From NCBI GenBank assembly GCA_002420185.1, contig DIHO01000013.1, positions 1 to 64,000 on the forward strand: 64,000 nucleotides of DNA, in the 5' to 3' direction. The notes under the pieces were generated by a model. It was not told where the DNA came from. It did no database searches and was given only the letters and a program-made list of their open reading frames with translations. Origin of the DNA: Opitutales bacterium UBA5694. Lineage in GTDB: Bacteria > Verrucomicrobiota > Verrucomicrobiia > Opitutales > Opitutaceae. Every line of letters begins with the position of its first letter. Position 1 is the stretch's first letter. Shown here one piece after another: positions 27,087 through 36,523 of this stretch. The translations under genes and the position numbers were made by a program.

Positions 27087-28919
27087 ATGGCTCAAGGCAC
27101 CCTCAATTTCATATTCATCGGCATAACGTTCGCGGTCTATATCACGATCGCCTTCCGTTCTCGGGCGGCATCGACTAAAGAATACTACATTGCTGGGGGA
27201 GGCGTCTCCCCGTTCGCAAACGGCATGGCAACCGCAGCAGACTGGATGTCTGCAGCGACATTCATTTCTATGGCGGGCACTGTTGCTATAACCGGGTACG
27301 ACGCGTCTCGGTTTCTGATGGGCTGGACCGGAGGCTTCGTTTTACTGACGGTGCTAATGGTTCCGTATTTAAGGAAGTTCAACAAGGCGACTGTTCCGGA
27401 TTTCGTGGGTGATCGATACTATTCAAAGGTGGCCCGTGGCGTTGCCGTCGTGTGTGCGATCTTCATTTGCATGACCTATATCATGGGGCAAATGCGCGGG
27501 GTAGGGGTCGTGTTTTCCCAATTGTTTGGGATAGGTATACCTGCGGGAGTGCTAATGGGCGCGGCGATTGTTTTAGTTTATGCTGGTATGGGTGGAATGA
27601 AAGGGATCACCTACACGCAGGTTGCTCAATATACTGTAATGGCTTTTTCTTACACGATCCCTGCGATATTTATCGCAATGGCAATGACTGGGAATGTGAT
27701 TCCCCAGTTGGGATTGATCGGAAATTACAACTTGAATGGAGAGGTAGTTCCGTTTCTCGAGAAGCTGAACAATATCAATCTTGAATTAGGATTCCAGGAA
27801 TACACTTCGGGAAAAATGAGCACAATCAATATGTTCTGCATTACGGCAGCCCTCATGTGTGGTACCGCGGGCTTGCCTCATGTGATTGTTCGATTCTTTA
27901 CGGTGAAAGATGTTAAGGCCGTTCGGAAGTCCGCTTGTTGGACAATCACTTTCATTGCAGTGATCTATCTTACGGCACCGACAATTGGTGCCTTTGCTCG
28001 AGTCAACCTTATCGAGAATTTGCACAGCACGCCGTACGCGGAAGCCCCAGAATGGTTCAGCAGTTTTGAAAAGACCGGCCAAATGGCCTGGGTCGACAAG
28101 AATGGCGATGGAGCCATCCAGTACTTCGGGCCTGGCAAGTCGAATTCAAATTCGAACTCTGTTTTCATTGGAAGCGGACCCGCGTATCCAGGTGATGATG
28201 CTCCGGATTCGCAGCGGATCGGTCCGCAAGGACAGCGACTTCTTGCCAACGAAGCGGATCTGTCGAATCCGAACGAACTTTATTTTGGCAATGACATCAT
28301 GGTGATGGCTAATCCCTATATGGCGGGTCTTCCGATGTGGGTGATCGCCTTGCTGATGGCGGGCTGTATTGCGGCTGCCTTGTCGACCGCAGCAGGACTT
28401 CTACTAGTCCTGTCTACTTCAATTTCACACGATCTAATGAAGAAGATCATCAAGCCAGACTTGAGTGACCGGGAAGAGGTCAATTATGCCCGTTTTGCTT
28501 CATTTATCGGATTAGCGGTAGCCGCTTATTTCGGAATAAATCCTCCATCGGCGTTTATTGCTAAAACGGTGGCGTTTGCCTTTGGTTTGGCGGCCTCTTC
28601 ATTCTTTCCAACCTTGCTGATGGGGATCTTTTCCAAGCGAGTGAATCGGGAAGGAGGGATTGCGGGCATGTTTTGCGGAATTGTATTTACCAGCGGCTAT
28701 ATCATTTATTTCCAGTTTCTCGGGGGCAAGGCAGAGCATCTATTTTTCGGTATTACACCGGAAGGAATCGGGTTCGTGGGGATGTTTATCAACTTTGCGG
28801 TAACGTTTATCGTGAGTGCCTTTACCCCAAGGCCCCCCACTGACGTTCAGGAGATGGTTGAAAATATCCACATACCAACGGGAGCGAACGAAACGAAGCA
28901 GAACGATTTCGAAATCTAG
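27087..28919 (+). CDS. Sodium:solute symporter family transporter (acetate/organic-acid type)
   Basis: 610 residues with about 13 transmembrane helices. SSS-family text includes [40 protein letters not shown] and [20 protein letters not shown]. It belongs with ActP-like carriers paired to DUF4212, which import acetate or similar small acids with Na+; the real substrate is unknown. A long loop at about residues 320-410 carries [13 protein letters not shown], which resembles a Ca2+-binding EF loop, plus an Asn/Ser-rich stretch. That loop is an insertion relative to ordinary members. Confidence 0.93.
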   Translation: MAQGTLNFIFIGITFAVYITIAFRSRAASTKEYYIAGGGVSPFANGMATAADWMSAATFISMAGTVAITGYDASRFLMGWTGGFVLLTVLMVPYLRKFNKATVPDFVGDRYYSKVARGVAVVCAIFICMTYIMGQMRGVGVVFSQLFGIGIPAGVLMGAAIVLVYAGMGGMKGITYTQVAQYTVMAFSYTIPAIFIAMAMTGNVIPQLGLIGNYNLNGEVVPFLEKLNNINLELGFQEYTSGKMSTINMFCITAALMCGTAGLPHVIVRFFTVKDVKAVRKSACWTITFIAVIYLTAPTIGAFARVNLIENLHSTPYAEAPEWFSSFEKTGQMAWVDKNGDGAIQYFGPGKSNSNSNSVFIGSGPAYPGDDAPDSQRIGPQGQRLLANEADLSNPNELYFGNDIMVMANPYMAGLPMWVIALLMAGCIAAALSTAAGLLLVLSTSISHDLMKKIIKPDLSDREEVNYARFASFIGLAVAAYFGINPPSAFIAKTVAFAFGLAASSFFPTLLMGIFSKRVNREGGIAGMFCGIVFTSGYIIYFQFLGGKAEHLFFGITPEGIGFVGMFINFAVTFIVSAFTPRPPTDVQEMVENIHIPTGANETKQNDFEI

Positions 28920-29110
28920 AAAATGGTAACGGGCCAAATGGTCTTTACGCTGAAAGCGGTCTAGTTCAAACTGACAAACTTCCGGTGATTTGCGGTAGCT
29001 CAAGAGCCCAAGCGACTTCGCTCCAGAAAGTGGATCTCGAAGAATTAGCGTATCAGTGACCGCAGCGAAGATGAAGGATCATTCGATCCAGTCAAATTGC
29101 AGTTTTAGCG

Positions 29111-30295
29111 TTGTTGGCCTCGATACGGGCATACTACAGCCTTGCCAGAAGGGGCAGTTTGGGTGCTTATGCATCCACTTTGAAAAATTTTAAAAAACTC
29201 GGAGTTTCCGCAAAGCTGATCAAGGCCTTGTCTGAAAATAAAATATTCACTCCTACTGAGGTGCAGAGAGTGGCCATTCCCCACCTGCTGCAAAAGGGAG
29301 GCGACTTTATCGCCCAAGCACAAACTGGTACGGGTAAAACAGCCGCCTTTGGTGTACCCCTTCTTCAATACATCGATCCTAAAATCCAGAAGATTCAGGG
29401 CTTGGTTCTAGCGCCAACGCGTGAGCTTGCTCAGCAAATTGGCAAGCAACTCTTTCGATTTACGCGCTACTACCCTGACCGAATTTTCTCGGAATGCGTT
29501 TATGGTGGAGAAGCGATTGAGATTCAGCAAGCGAACCTGAATCGTCCCACTCACATTGTGGTCGCAACTCCAGGCAGACTTATAGATCTCCTGAAGGCGA
29601 AGGCATTGGATTTGTCCTCTGTGAGAATCGCAATCCTGGACGAGGCCGACGAGATGTTGAGCTTAGGATTCAAGAAAGACTTGGAGACGATTCTGGGGCA
29701 TTTGCCCGGGAAACGCCGCACGTGGCTCTTCTCGGCAACGATGCCGAAAGCCCTGCGTCAAATTATCAAGGGGTATATGTCGCCGGTGGCACACACGGTC
29801 CGAGTGGATAGTAAAAACGTGGTTAACCCGAACATTGACCATCGATATGTGATCTGTCGTATAGAGGACAAATTCGCGGAGATCACACGGTGCATCGAGG
29901 CTCGTGGGGAAGAGCGGGGGCTTGTCTTCTGCCGTTCGCGGGCTGGGACGGTCAACCTCGCCAAGCATCTTACGGATGAAGGATTTTCGGTGGGGGTAAT
30001 TCAGGGCGAACTTTCTCAGAGAGAACGCGAGAAGGTCATGCGCAGTTTTAAGAAAAGCCGTACTCAAATACTGGTTTCAACGGATGTCAGCGCTAGGGGT
30101 ATTGATGTCGAAGATTTGAAATTCGTGATCCATCATCAACTTCCCGACCAGATCGAGTACTATACGCACCGAAGCGGTCGCACCGCTCGGGCGGGAAAGA
30201 GCGGGGTTTCCATCGCGTTCATTACAGGACTCGATGTGAAGCGTTTAAAAGAGATCGAGAGGGAGCTGGATATCAGGTTTAAGCGGCTGGCATGA
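29111..30295 (+). CDS. DEAD-box RNA helicase
   Basis: 394 residues if begun at TTG 29111. A TTG at 29180 would give LKNFKKLGVSAKLIKALSEN as the start, which fits the family better, so the true start is uncertain. The helicase core is complete: Q motif region TPTEVQRVAIPHLL, motif I AQTGTGKT, Ia PTRELAQQ, II DEAD, III SAT, V STDVSARGIDV and VI HRSGRTARAG. There is no C-terminal RNA-binding extension, so it is a minimal RhlE/RhlB-like form. It remodels RNA in the cytoplasm; the target is unknown. Confidence 0.95.
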   Translation: MLASIRAYYSLARRGSLGAYASTLKNFKKLGVSAKLIKALSENKIFTPTEVQRVAIPHLLQKGGDFIAQAQTGTGKTAAFGVPLLQYIDPKIQKIQGLVLAPTRELAQQIGKQLFRFTRYYPDRIFSECVYGGEAIEIQQANLNRPTHIVVATPGRLIDLLKAKALDLSSVRIAILDEADEMLSLGFKKDLETILGHLPGKRRTWLFSATMPKALRQIIKGYMSPVAHTVRVDSKNVVNPNIDHRYVICRIEDKFAEITRCIEARGEERGLVFCRSRAGTVNLAKHLTDEGFSVGVIQGELSQREREKVMRSFKKSRTQILVSTDVSARGIDVEDLKFVIHHQLPDQIEYYTHRSGRTARAGKSGVSIAFITGLDVKRLKEIERELDIRFKRLA

Positions 30296-30442
30296 GGTTC
30301 TAGAGATGGTTGTGGCCACCTGTTGACCGCAAGGGAAGGGAAGTTCGCTGAGATTTACTAGGTTGGTCGGAAAAGGGCCGCTCTTGAATTATGGTATGTA
30401 CGGGCTTGCGTGTACGGAGATTCGCGACAATTCTCTTCGACT

Positions 30443-32014
30443 ATGGCCAGGTTTTCTATTCCGAATTGTGTTACTTGTTTGCGTCTGGTTTGCTGGGTCG
30501 GCCTGGAGCTTTCATTTTTGAGTGCTAGAGGCGAAGAGTTTCGTCGACCGAACATCGTATTCATCTTCACGGACGATCACGCGATTCAATCGATCGGAGC
30601 GTACGGGTCGAAGATAAATAAGACTCCGCACATCGATCGGTTGGCCAGAGAAGGGGGGATTTTTCTTAATTCATTTTGTGGAAACTCAATTTGTGGCCCT
30701 TCAAGGGCAAGCGTTCTGACAGGGAAACATAGTCACAAAAACGGATTTTATACTAATTCGGGCGGAGCAGAGTTCGATGGGACTCAGATGACTTTTCCGA
30801 AACTGCTGCAAGAGGCAGGTTACTCAACTGCTCTGGTTGGCAAGTGGCACCTGAAGTCGAACCCGACCGGTTTTGACTACTGGGAGGTCGTGCCAGGGCA
30901 GGGTAGTTACTATAATCCGGATTTCTACACGAGCACTGGTCAGGATAAGATGCAGCGATACGAAGGCTACATTACGGATATTACGACAGACCTTGGACTC
31001 CAGTGGTTAGAGGGGCGAGACCAAGACAAGCCGTTTCTTTTGATGTGTCAGCAAAAGGCACCTCATAGGACATGGGCGCCTAATTTGAAACACCTCTATA
31101 ACTACGATGACGCACCGGTGCCAGAGCCGGACTCGCTTTTTGATGATTGGACTGGGCGAAGTCAGACGCTCGCCGGCAACGCTATGTCGATTAGGGACCA
31201 TTTAATATACCAATGGGATATGAAATTTCAGGAGCGGGTGCCGATTGCGAATGATTTTGAAAGTCGGCTACGCGAACCGGAGAGGCCTCGTATGACGCCA
31301 AAGCAACAAGCGGTGTGGGATGCTTACTACGAACCGCGAAACGCTGCCTTTCTTGCATCACCCCCGGCTGGTGTTGATTTAGTAAGGTGGAAGTATCAGA
31401 GGTACATTAAGAATTATCTGCGCTGTATTGACTCTGTGGACGAGAACGTGGGTCGTATTCTTAGTTATTTGGATGAGAACGGTTTGTCTGAAAACACGAT
31501 TGTCATCTACAGTTCTGATCAGGGCTTTTATTTGGGCGAGCATGGTTGGTATGACAAGCGTTGGATGTACGAAGAGTCGCTGCGTATGCCGTTTCTAATT
31601 CGGTGGCCCGAGAAGATTCAACCTGGAACTCGGTTCGATCAACTATTGCAAAATATTGATTATGCTCCAACCTTACTTGAGGCTGTCGGCCTGGAAGTTC
31701 CTGAAGAGATTCAAGGTGCGAGCATTTTGCCCATATTGGAGGATCCTGACACCGATGACTGGCGCAAGTATCTCTATTATCACTACTATGAGCATCTGAC
31801 AGAACATGGGGTGCCGAGACATGAAGGAGTCCGTGGGGAGCGATTTAAGTTAATCAATTTTTATTCCAACGACGGCCTAGAGCTAATCGACTTGAAAACT
31901 GATCCAAACGAATTGAGGGACGTGTCGGGTGTTCGAGAATACGCAGGGGTACTGGAGGAGATGAAGACTCAATTGAAGCGACTACGCGATAAATACGACC
32001 TTCCTAGCCACTAA
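30443..32014 (+). CDS. Secreted sulfatase (formylglycine type)
   Basis: 523 residues from ATG 30443; the open frame begins at a GTG 33 bases earlier, but the shorter start gives a proper signal region (about 1-30). The enzyme fold has metal-binding DD (IFTDDHAIQSIGAYG, about 44-45) and the maturation motif C84-G-P-S-R88, whose Cys becomes formylglycine. KWHLK and SSDQGFYLGEHGWYDKRWM complete the active site. It probably removes sulfate from a marine polysaccharide in the periplasm. A second sulfatase gene at 54 kb has decayed. No maturase is in the window. Confidence 0.93.
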   Translation: MARFSIPNCVTCLRLVCWVGLELSFLSARGEEFRRPNIVFIFTDDHAIQSIGAYGSKINKTPHIDRLAREGGIFLNSFCGNSICGPSRASVLTGKHSHKNGFYTNSGGAEFDGTQMTFPKLLQEAGYSTALVGKWHLKSNPTGFDYWEVVPGQGSYYNPDFYTSTGQDKMQRYEGYITDITTDLGLQWLEGRDQDKPFLLMCQQKAPHRTWAPNLKHLYNYDDAPVPEPDSLFDDWTGRSQTLAGNAMSIRDHLIYQWDMKFQERVPIANDFESRLREPERPRMTPKQQAVWDAYYEPRNAAFLASPPAGVDLVRWKYQRYIKNYLRCIDSVDENVGRILSYLDENGLSENTIVIYSSDQGFYLGEHGWYDKRWMYEESLRMPFLIRWPEKIQPGTRFDQLLQNIDYAPTLLEAVGLEVPEEIQGASILPILEDPDTDDWRKYLYYHYYEHLTEHGVPRHEGVRGERFKLINFYSNDGLELIDLKTDPNELRDVSGVREYAGVLEEMKTQLKRLRDKYDLPSH

Positions 32015-32319
32015 AAGTCGGCGACCCATTAAACTTAAGGGGTAGCCAGCTTTGCGAATAGCTTCATTCTAGGGACTGCTCCTCCTTCGTTTTCACGCTG
32101 CAGCGGAAGCTTTCCGTGACCTATTCAACATGTACAGACAGGATCACGGTATTTTTTGTCTGTAATTTTGTATTCTCCTTAAAATCAGCGGCTAAGGATT
32201 CGCCGTTTCTTCGCGGTCTTTGAGGCCATGAAATGGTATCCTTGATTTTGGGATAGTCTCAATCAATTGAGATCGATCTCCGTTGACTCATCCAAAACTT
32301 ATGGATGTAACCTATTACG
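32015..32319. other. Intergenic stretch before the YceI gene
   Basis: No coding frame or strong hairpin is supported. It should contain the promoter of the YceI-family gene, but I could not find a convincing -35/-10 pair. Confidence 0.4.
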
Positions 32320-32946
32320 ATGAAATTCACTAAGCACCTTTTTTTAACTGCCTTTGCTGCCACTGGAATTCTGCTAACGAGTTGCTCGAACCCAGCAGAC
32401 AAAACAGAATCGGCTACGGTGGCGGAGGCCGTGGAGGCGGCAAAGTCCGTAGCGAATTCCTCGATCTATTCGATTCGTTCGGATTCGACCATATCTTTTG
32501 TCGGTTCCAAGGTAACTGGAAGTCACGGCGGTGGCTTCAACAGTTTTGAGGGAGAAATTGCAGTAGCGGATAACAAGATTGTCGCCCCAAGCAAGATTAC
32601 GATTCAGATGGACTCGCTTTGGTCTGACAATGATCGCCTTACCGGCCACCTCAAAAGAGCCGACTTCTTTGACACGGTAAATATTCCTACTGCTGAATTT
32701 GCAGTAACTTCCATGCAAGATACGCCTCAGGGTCCAGAATTGACAGGAAACCTGACCCTCCATGGTGTGACTAAGAGTATTTCTTTCAAACCGGAGGTAT
32801 CGATCTCTGATAATGAGGTTATGCTGAAGGCTGAGTTCGACATCATGCGTTTTGACTTTGGTATTGTCTACAAGGGCAAAGTTGATGATCTTATAAGGGA
32901 TGAGGTTGTGATCAAGCTGGATATTAAAGCAACGTCGGCCAGTTGA
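32320..32946 (+). CDS. YceI-family lipoprotein
   Basis: 208 residues. A lipoprotein signal ends in LLTSC with lipobox Cys22, then a low-complexity linker (to about 45). The YceI lipocalin-like barrel spans about 48-205: SDSTISFVGSKVTGSHGGGF, DNDRLTGHLKRADFFDTVNI and LTLHGVTKSISF. YceI proteins bind isoprenoid-like lipids in the periplasm. It is well conserved and stands alone. Membrane anchoring is predicted from the lipobox. Confidence 0.9.
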   Translation: MKFTKHLFLTAFAATGILLTSCSNPADKTESATVAEAVEAAKSVANSSIYSIRSDSTISFVGSKVTGSHGGGFNSFEGEIAVADNKIVAPSKITIQMDSLWSDNDRLTGHLKRADFFDTVNIPTAEFAVTSMQDTPQGPELTGNLTLHGVTKSISFKPEVSISDNEVMLKAEFDIMRFDFGIVYKGKVDDLIRDEVVIKLDIKATSAS

Positions 32947-32962
32947 TTAGGTGGTGCATAAC

Positions 32963-32986
32963 GGTATCGCTTTCAAAAGCGATGCC
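32963..32986 (+). terminator. Long inverted repeat after the YceI gene
   Basis: GGTATCGCTTT and AAAGCGATGCC pair through 11 bp with one wobble around CA (loop opens to TTCAAA). A short T-run follows 10 bases later (TTTTT near 32998-33002). It lies 17 bases after the stop, so it could terminate transcription, but the gap before the T-run is unusual. Confidence 0.4.
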
Positions 32987-33049
32987 TGTGGTACTCATTT
33001 TTCCCCTAAGTGACTTATATCGCTAACCCTTAGGATTTTGGACGGTTCC

Positions 33050-33480
33050 TTTGGTCTTATCGCTGCCCAGGGGAGGGGTAGCGGCCAATCTGGCTTTTTG
33101 ACAGCATCCAAATCCGAGTTGAAGACCGTTTTAGTCGAACGGGACAATTTTGGGGTTACGTGAAGGGATCGTGGATGCTTTCCTTCAAAATTACTGTTAG
33201 GTTTTACTGAGTCCGCACGTCATTTGCGAGAGGCTGACCGCATTCTATCGATGCCCAAATACGGAAAATTGATCCCACCCAAACGTTTCGAAGTGGGAAC
33301 TATTATGTAGGTGATGTGGGTGCTCGCTATGTTGGGAGATTGCAACGAGGAGTATTCGATCTGATCAGGGGAAGGCCGCTTTTGCAGGATACAAGAGATT
33401 GGCAGTCGGTAATAGTGAGATAGAATCCGATCGCATTGTGATTGTAACGAGATCCCATCTGACTCCGATAGCCTCCTATT
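33050..33480 (+). pseudogene. Decayed pyridine nucleotide-disulfide oxidoreductase (dihydrolipoamide dehydrogenase-like)
   Basis: Frame-shifted pieces align in order with the FAD-domain of class I disulfide oxidoreductases: a worn GxGxxG region, then ELKTVLVERDNFG, then after a shift DRGCFPSKLLL with ESARHLREADR, then PPKRFEVGTIM and a TAG, and after another shift AAFAGYKRLAVGNSEIESDR with IVIVTRSHLTPI. The redox pair C-x4-C of the family is reduced to a single Cys (RGC). At least three frameshifts or stops are needed. Only about the first 150 residues of a 450-residue protein can be traced. Confidence 0.7.
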
Positions 33481-33901
33481 AATCCCGATGATCGGGTTCG
33501 TTCTCTGGGGCCAGAAACAATTCTTTCAGCGATTAGAAGAAGTTGGTACCGAAGCGTATTTAGGTTTAGATTACAGGGTCGTCGTGGCCATCGGTGCGGG
33601 AGAAAATCCAATCTGGCTGTATTGGTTGAACCGTTCTGAAAACTCTCTTTTGGGCTTCTATCGAAATCTCGCTAAACAAAAGTGAAGGAAGCTGATTGCT
33701 GAAGAATCAGGCGGTCTGGCTATCGAACGTGGTATGTCGAAGATATTGATTTGTGCGAGCGGCCGCAATGTTGTGTTTTTATTGTTTGATTCGCAAGCAG
33801 AGTAGCAAACCAAAATCAAGGACCCGATCGATTTAAGCATAGGTTTTCTCGCTGTTCGTCTAAGTCTTGCGTCTCTCAAGTTGCTCTGTGAAATGTTTGA
33901 A
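33481..33901. other. Unassigned stretch between two relics
   Basis: A plus-strand open frame (33488-33685) contains protein-like text (RLEEVGTEAYLGLDYRVVVA) that I could not assign. It may be the remainder of the upstream flavoprotein relic or another decayed gene. Confidence 0.3.
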
Positions 33902-34272
33902 ATGAGGAAGATACAAGTACAAAAGCTGGATCATGTGGCCTTGGATGTTTTGGACCTTGAGAAGGCCAAGACGTTCTATAGCGAATTATTGGGTTTGCAG
34001 GATATTCCCCGTCCAGAGAGTTTTGACTTTCCTGTTGTGTGGTACGATCTCGGAAATGTGGTTTGCACATTGTCGGGCCGCGTGAACCTGCATTGGGAAA
34101 ACACCACATAGCCTTTTTTGTGGAAGACGTGCATTCCTGTGCCGAAGCGGTTGAGGAGGCTGGCTTCCCTATGAAGTGGGACCCGTACAAGATTCTAGGT
34201 ATCGATTGATTCTTTACAGTAGATCCGGAAGGGAACCGGACCGAGATTCAGGGTCCTGAGAGAGTGGACTGA
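33902..34272 (+). pseudogene. Decayed glyoxalase / VOC-family protein
   Basis: The N-terminal half is clear: QKLDHVALDVLDLEKAKTFY followed by SELLGLQDIPRP. A frameshift near 34075 moves reading to PREPALGKHHIAFFVEDVHS (H in the metal position of the second strand set). A TGA (34207-34209) then interrupts the last strand, which continues as FFTVDPEGNRTEIQGPERVD and ends at TGA 34270-34272. Total length would have been about 123 residues, a normal single VOC domain. Two lesions make it inactive unless corrected. Confidence 0.85.
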
Positions 34273-34287
34273 GCTTCTCGTCTTTTT

Positions 34288-35253
34288 TTAGGATATAAGG
34301 CTGTCGGATTTGATCTCGCGATTTTGTCCGTTGGCGTGATGGGCGTAGGTGAATCCTTTTTGTATGGCGTAAGCCCCGGCACGGCCGGCTTTATCCATGG
34401 CGATAAAGCCTACTTGGATGGATTCCCAATCTTCGAATTTCCTTGCGATACGCTTTACGATCTCTTGGCAGGCATCTTGTGGGGAGCGACCGTGGCGGAT
34501 GAGTTCCACGACCATTGCGCTGCCGGCATTCTCGATCACCGCTTCTCCCCATCCGGTGGCACAGGCGGCTCCGATATCGTTGTCAACGTAAAGCCCTGCG
34601 CCGATGATAGGCGAATCGCCTACACGGCCGTGAATTTTCATACCAGCGCCACTCGTTGTGCAAGACCCCGAAAGGTTACCTTCTGCATCCCTCGCGACCA
34701 TTCCGATGGTGTCGTGGTTTTCTACATTAATTTCCGGCAGCTTGCCGTCCTGTTCGGCCTTTCGCTTCCTCCAATCTGCCAACGATTTTTCAGTAAGGAG
34801 GATTTCCTTTTTGAAGCCGTGCTTGAGAGCAAAATTGAGAGCCCCTTCGCCCACTAGCATCACGTGTTTAGTATCCTCCATCACTTTTCGGGCCACGGAA
34901 ACGGGATTCTTAATATGTTGAAGAAAGGCGACGGAACCGCATCGCTGGCGGGAATCCATGATGCAGGCGTCTAGAGTCACATGCCCCTCCTCGTCGGGGA
35001 AGCCGCCGATTCCTACCGTTCCCACATTTGGGTCGTTCTCAATCATGTTGACCCCTTTCTCGACGCAATCTAGCACGCTGCCGCCTGATTGCAGCACTTC
35101 GAAGGCATAGTCGTTGGCTCGAATTCCGGTTCTCCAAGTGGATAGGATGACGGGGCCTTTAACGGGTTTCGTTTGAGCAAGTGACTTTAGGGTACCGAAT
35201 CCGGTGCAAGATCCGAGAGCTGAAAGGGTAAGAAAGCGTCTTCGTGTGTTCAT
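34288..35253 (-). CDS. N4-(beta-N-acetylglucosaminyl)-L-asparaginase (Ntn hydrolase), exported
   Basis: 321 residues. An RRRFLTLSALGS leader resembles a twin-arginine signal. The Ntn-hydrolase fold is self-cleaving before Thr182 in ENHDTIGMVARDAEG, which becomes the nucleophile; GSCTTSGAGMKIHGRVGDSP and GAGLYVDNDIGAACATGWGE form the substrate pocket. The family cleaves the Asn-GlcNAc bond of N-glycoproteins or beta-aspartyl bonds; the first is favoured by the HGRVGDSPIIGAG text. An exported glycan-linkage hydrolase suits an organism feeding on glycoprotein. It converges on the glyoxalase relic. Confidence 0.9.
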   Translation of the reverse strand: MNTRRRFLTLSALGSCTGFGTLKSLAQTKPVKGPVILSTWRTGIRANDYAFEVLQSGGSVLDCVEKGVNMIENDPNVGTVGIGGFPDEEGHVTLDACIMDSRQRCGSVAFLQHIKNPVSVARKVMEDTKHVMLVGEGALNFALKHGFKKEILLTEKSLADWRKRKAEQDGKLPEINVENHDTIGMVARDAEGNLSGSCTTSGAGMKIHGRVGDSPIIGAGLYVDNDIGAACATGWGEAVIENAGSAMVVELIRHGRSPQDACQEIVKRIARKFEDWESIQVGFIAMDKAGRAGAYAIQKGFTYAHHANGQNREIKSDSLIS

Positions 35254-35493
35254 GTTTTAGTGGGCTCACTAATCAGATCACTTTGAAGGTTTAGTATCAA
35301 GGTGAAGTGTCGGTTTTGAATCCCAAATGCAGGAACGGATTTTGGCAGTAATTTAGTTTTTGGGTCGCGGTGCATGGTAATTGCGGTATCGAAATGTCAT
35401 CCGAACGAAATCGGATACACCGTTTTCTGCTTTACCTCGCAGGTATCGTTTCAGATCGTTGTGGTTTGATCTTGAAGGAACTGATACAATACC

Positions 35494-35775
35494 ATGGCAA
35501 AAGCAAGTGCCCGACACATACTAGTAGCAACGGAAACAGAGTGTGCTGCTCTCAAAACTCAAATTGACGAAGGTTCTTCGTTTGCCGATTTGGCTCAGCA
35601 GCACTCCCATTGCCCATCGGGTAAAAGCGGTGGTGATTTGGGTGAATTTGGTCCCGGTATGATGGTGAAAGAATTTGACGAGGTCGTCTTTTCGGCGCCG
35701 GTTGGCGAAGTGCAGGGCCCAGTTAAAACCCAATTTGGGTACCATCTTCTTGAGGTTACCAGCCGCGAGGACTGA
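35494..35775 (+). CDS. Small parvulin-type peptidyl-prolyl isomerase
   Basis: 93 residues, one PpiC/parvulin domain without signal peptide: ASARHILVATETECAALK, FADLAQQHSHCPSGKSGGDL, GEFGPGMMVKEFDEVVF, and the ending PVKTQFGYHLLEV. It resembles E. coli PpiC in size and is probably cytoplasmic. It catalyses cis-trans isomerisation of prolyl bonds. A ribosome-binding site GAAGGAAC lies upstream. It stands alone. Confidence 0.95.
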   Translation: MAKASARHILVATETECAALKTQIDEGSSFADLAQQHSHCPSGKSGGDLGEFGPGMMVKEFDEVVFSAPVGEVQGPVKTQFGYHLLEVTSRED

Positions 35776-35863
35776 AGCAGGTCCAGTGAGCGTAAAGGCA
35801 CTTAATTGAAGTTATAAAGTTGAGGGTTTCCAATTTAGGGCGAGTAGAATGCCCACTCGAGTG

Positions 35864-36523
35864 TTACAGCGTGACGATACAAGGATTTGAGTAGTCATCA
35901 TTGTCGATTATGATGTCAGCTTGGTCCCTAGGTTTGTGTCTTTTGGCGTACTCTGCCTGCCCGGGGAGGTAACGACGCTCGTATTTCTCTAATGTTGCTG
36001 CCTCTCCACCCAGTCGTTTACGGTCTCTTGATAATGCACGATCAATAATCGTCTCTGTAGAGGTGTCGATATAGACTCTAAAGTCGAAGTGGGGGTTGAG
36101 GACATCGCAGAATAGCATAACCCCTTCGAATATGAGAATCGAATCCGCTGATGCTTGAAGGCGATCAACTTGAGTTTCTTGATTGGCGACAAAGTCGTAT
36201 TGAGATTCCCGGTATAAGAGGTTTCCCTTTGGACCGAGAGGTTGGAGTAGTTGCTCAATGACTGCATGTTTGTTGAAAGAGTTCTTGAGATAACCTACCG
36301 GGCACAATTTTCCTGTCCTATAGCGTAAGTCTGGTGGATTGTGGAATCCATCAATGGAAGCTCGAATGACAGATTTGTGACTAAGTCTAATGAAGTCGGC
36401 CAGTTCGTCGGAAAAAGTTGTTTTACCGGAAGCGCTGCGCCCATCGATTCCCACTCTTATTGGATGAGGCTTTTGGATAGATAGAATTCTGGAAGTTGTT
36501 TCCTCGATTATCCTCTGAATCAT
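35864..36523 (-). CDS. Uridine-kinase-like P-loop NTPase
   Basis: 219 residues. Walker A is GRSASGKT (about 28-35), followed by ASIDGFHNP, where the Asp and His are typical of uridine/phosphoribulokinase-type enzymes, and FEGVMLF. The ending DQADIIIDNDDYSNPCIV also fits that group. The ATG overlaps the recD stop by 4 bases (ATGA), so it is the last gene of recC-recB-recD. The real substrate is unknown; nucleoside or another small hydroxyl compound is likely. Its coupling to the repair genes is unusual and may be fortuitous. Confidence 0.8.
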   Translation of the reverse strand: MIQRIIEETTSRILSIQKPHPIRVGIDGRSASGKTTFSDELADFIRLSHKSVIRASIDGFHNPPDLRYRTGKLCPVGYLKNSFNKHAVIEQLLQPLGPKGNLLYRESQYDFVANQETQVDRLQASADSILIFEGVMLFCDVLNPHFDFRVYIDTSTETIIDRALSRDRKRLGGEAATLEKYERRYLPGQAEYAKRHKPRDQADIIIDNDDYSNPCIVTL

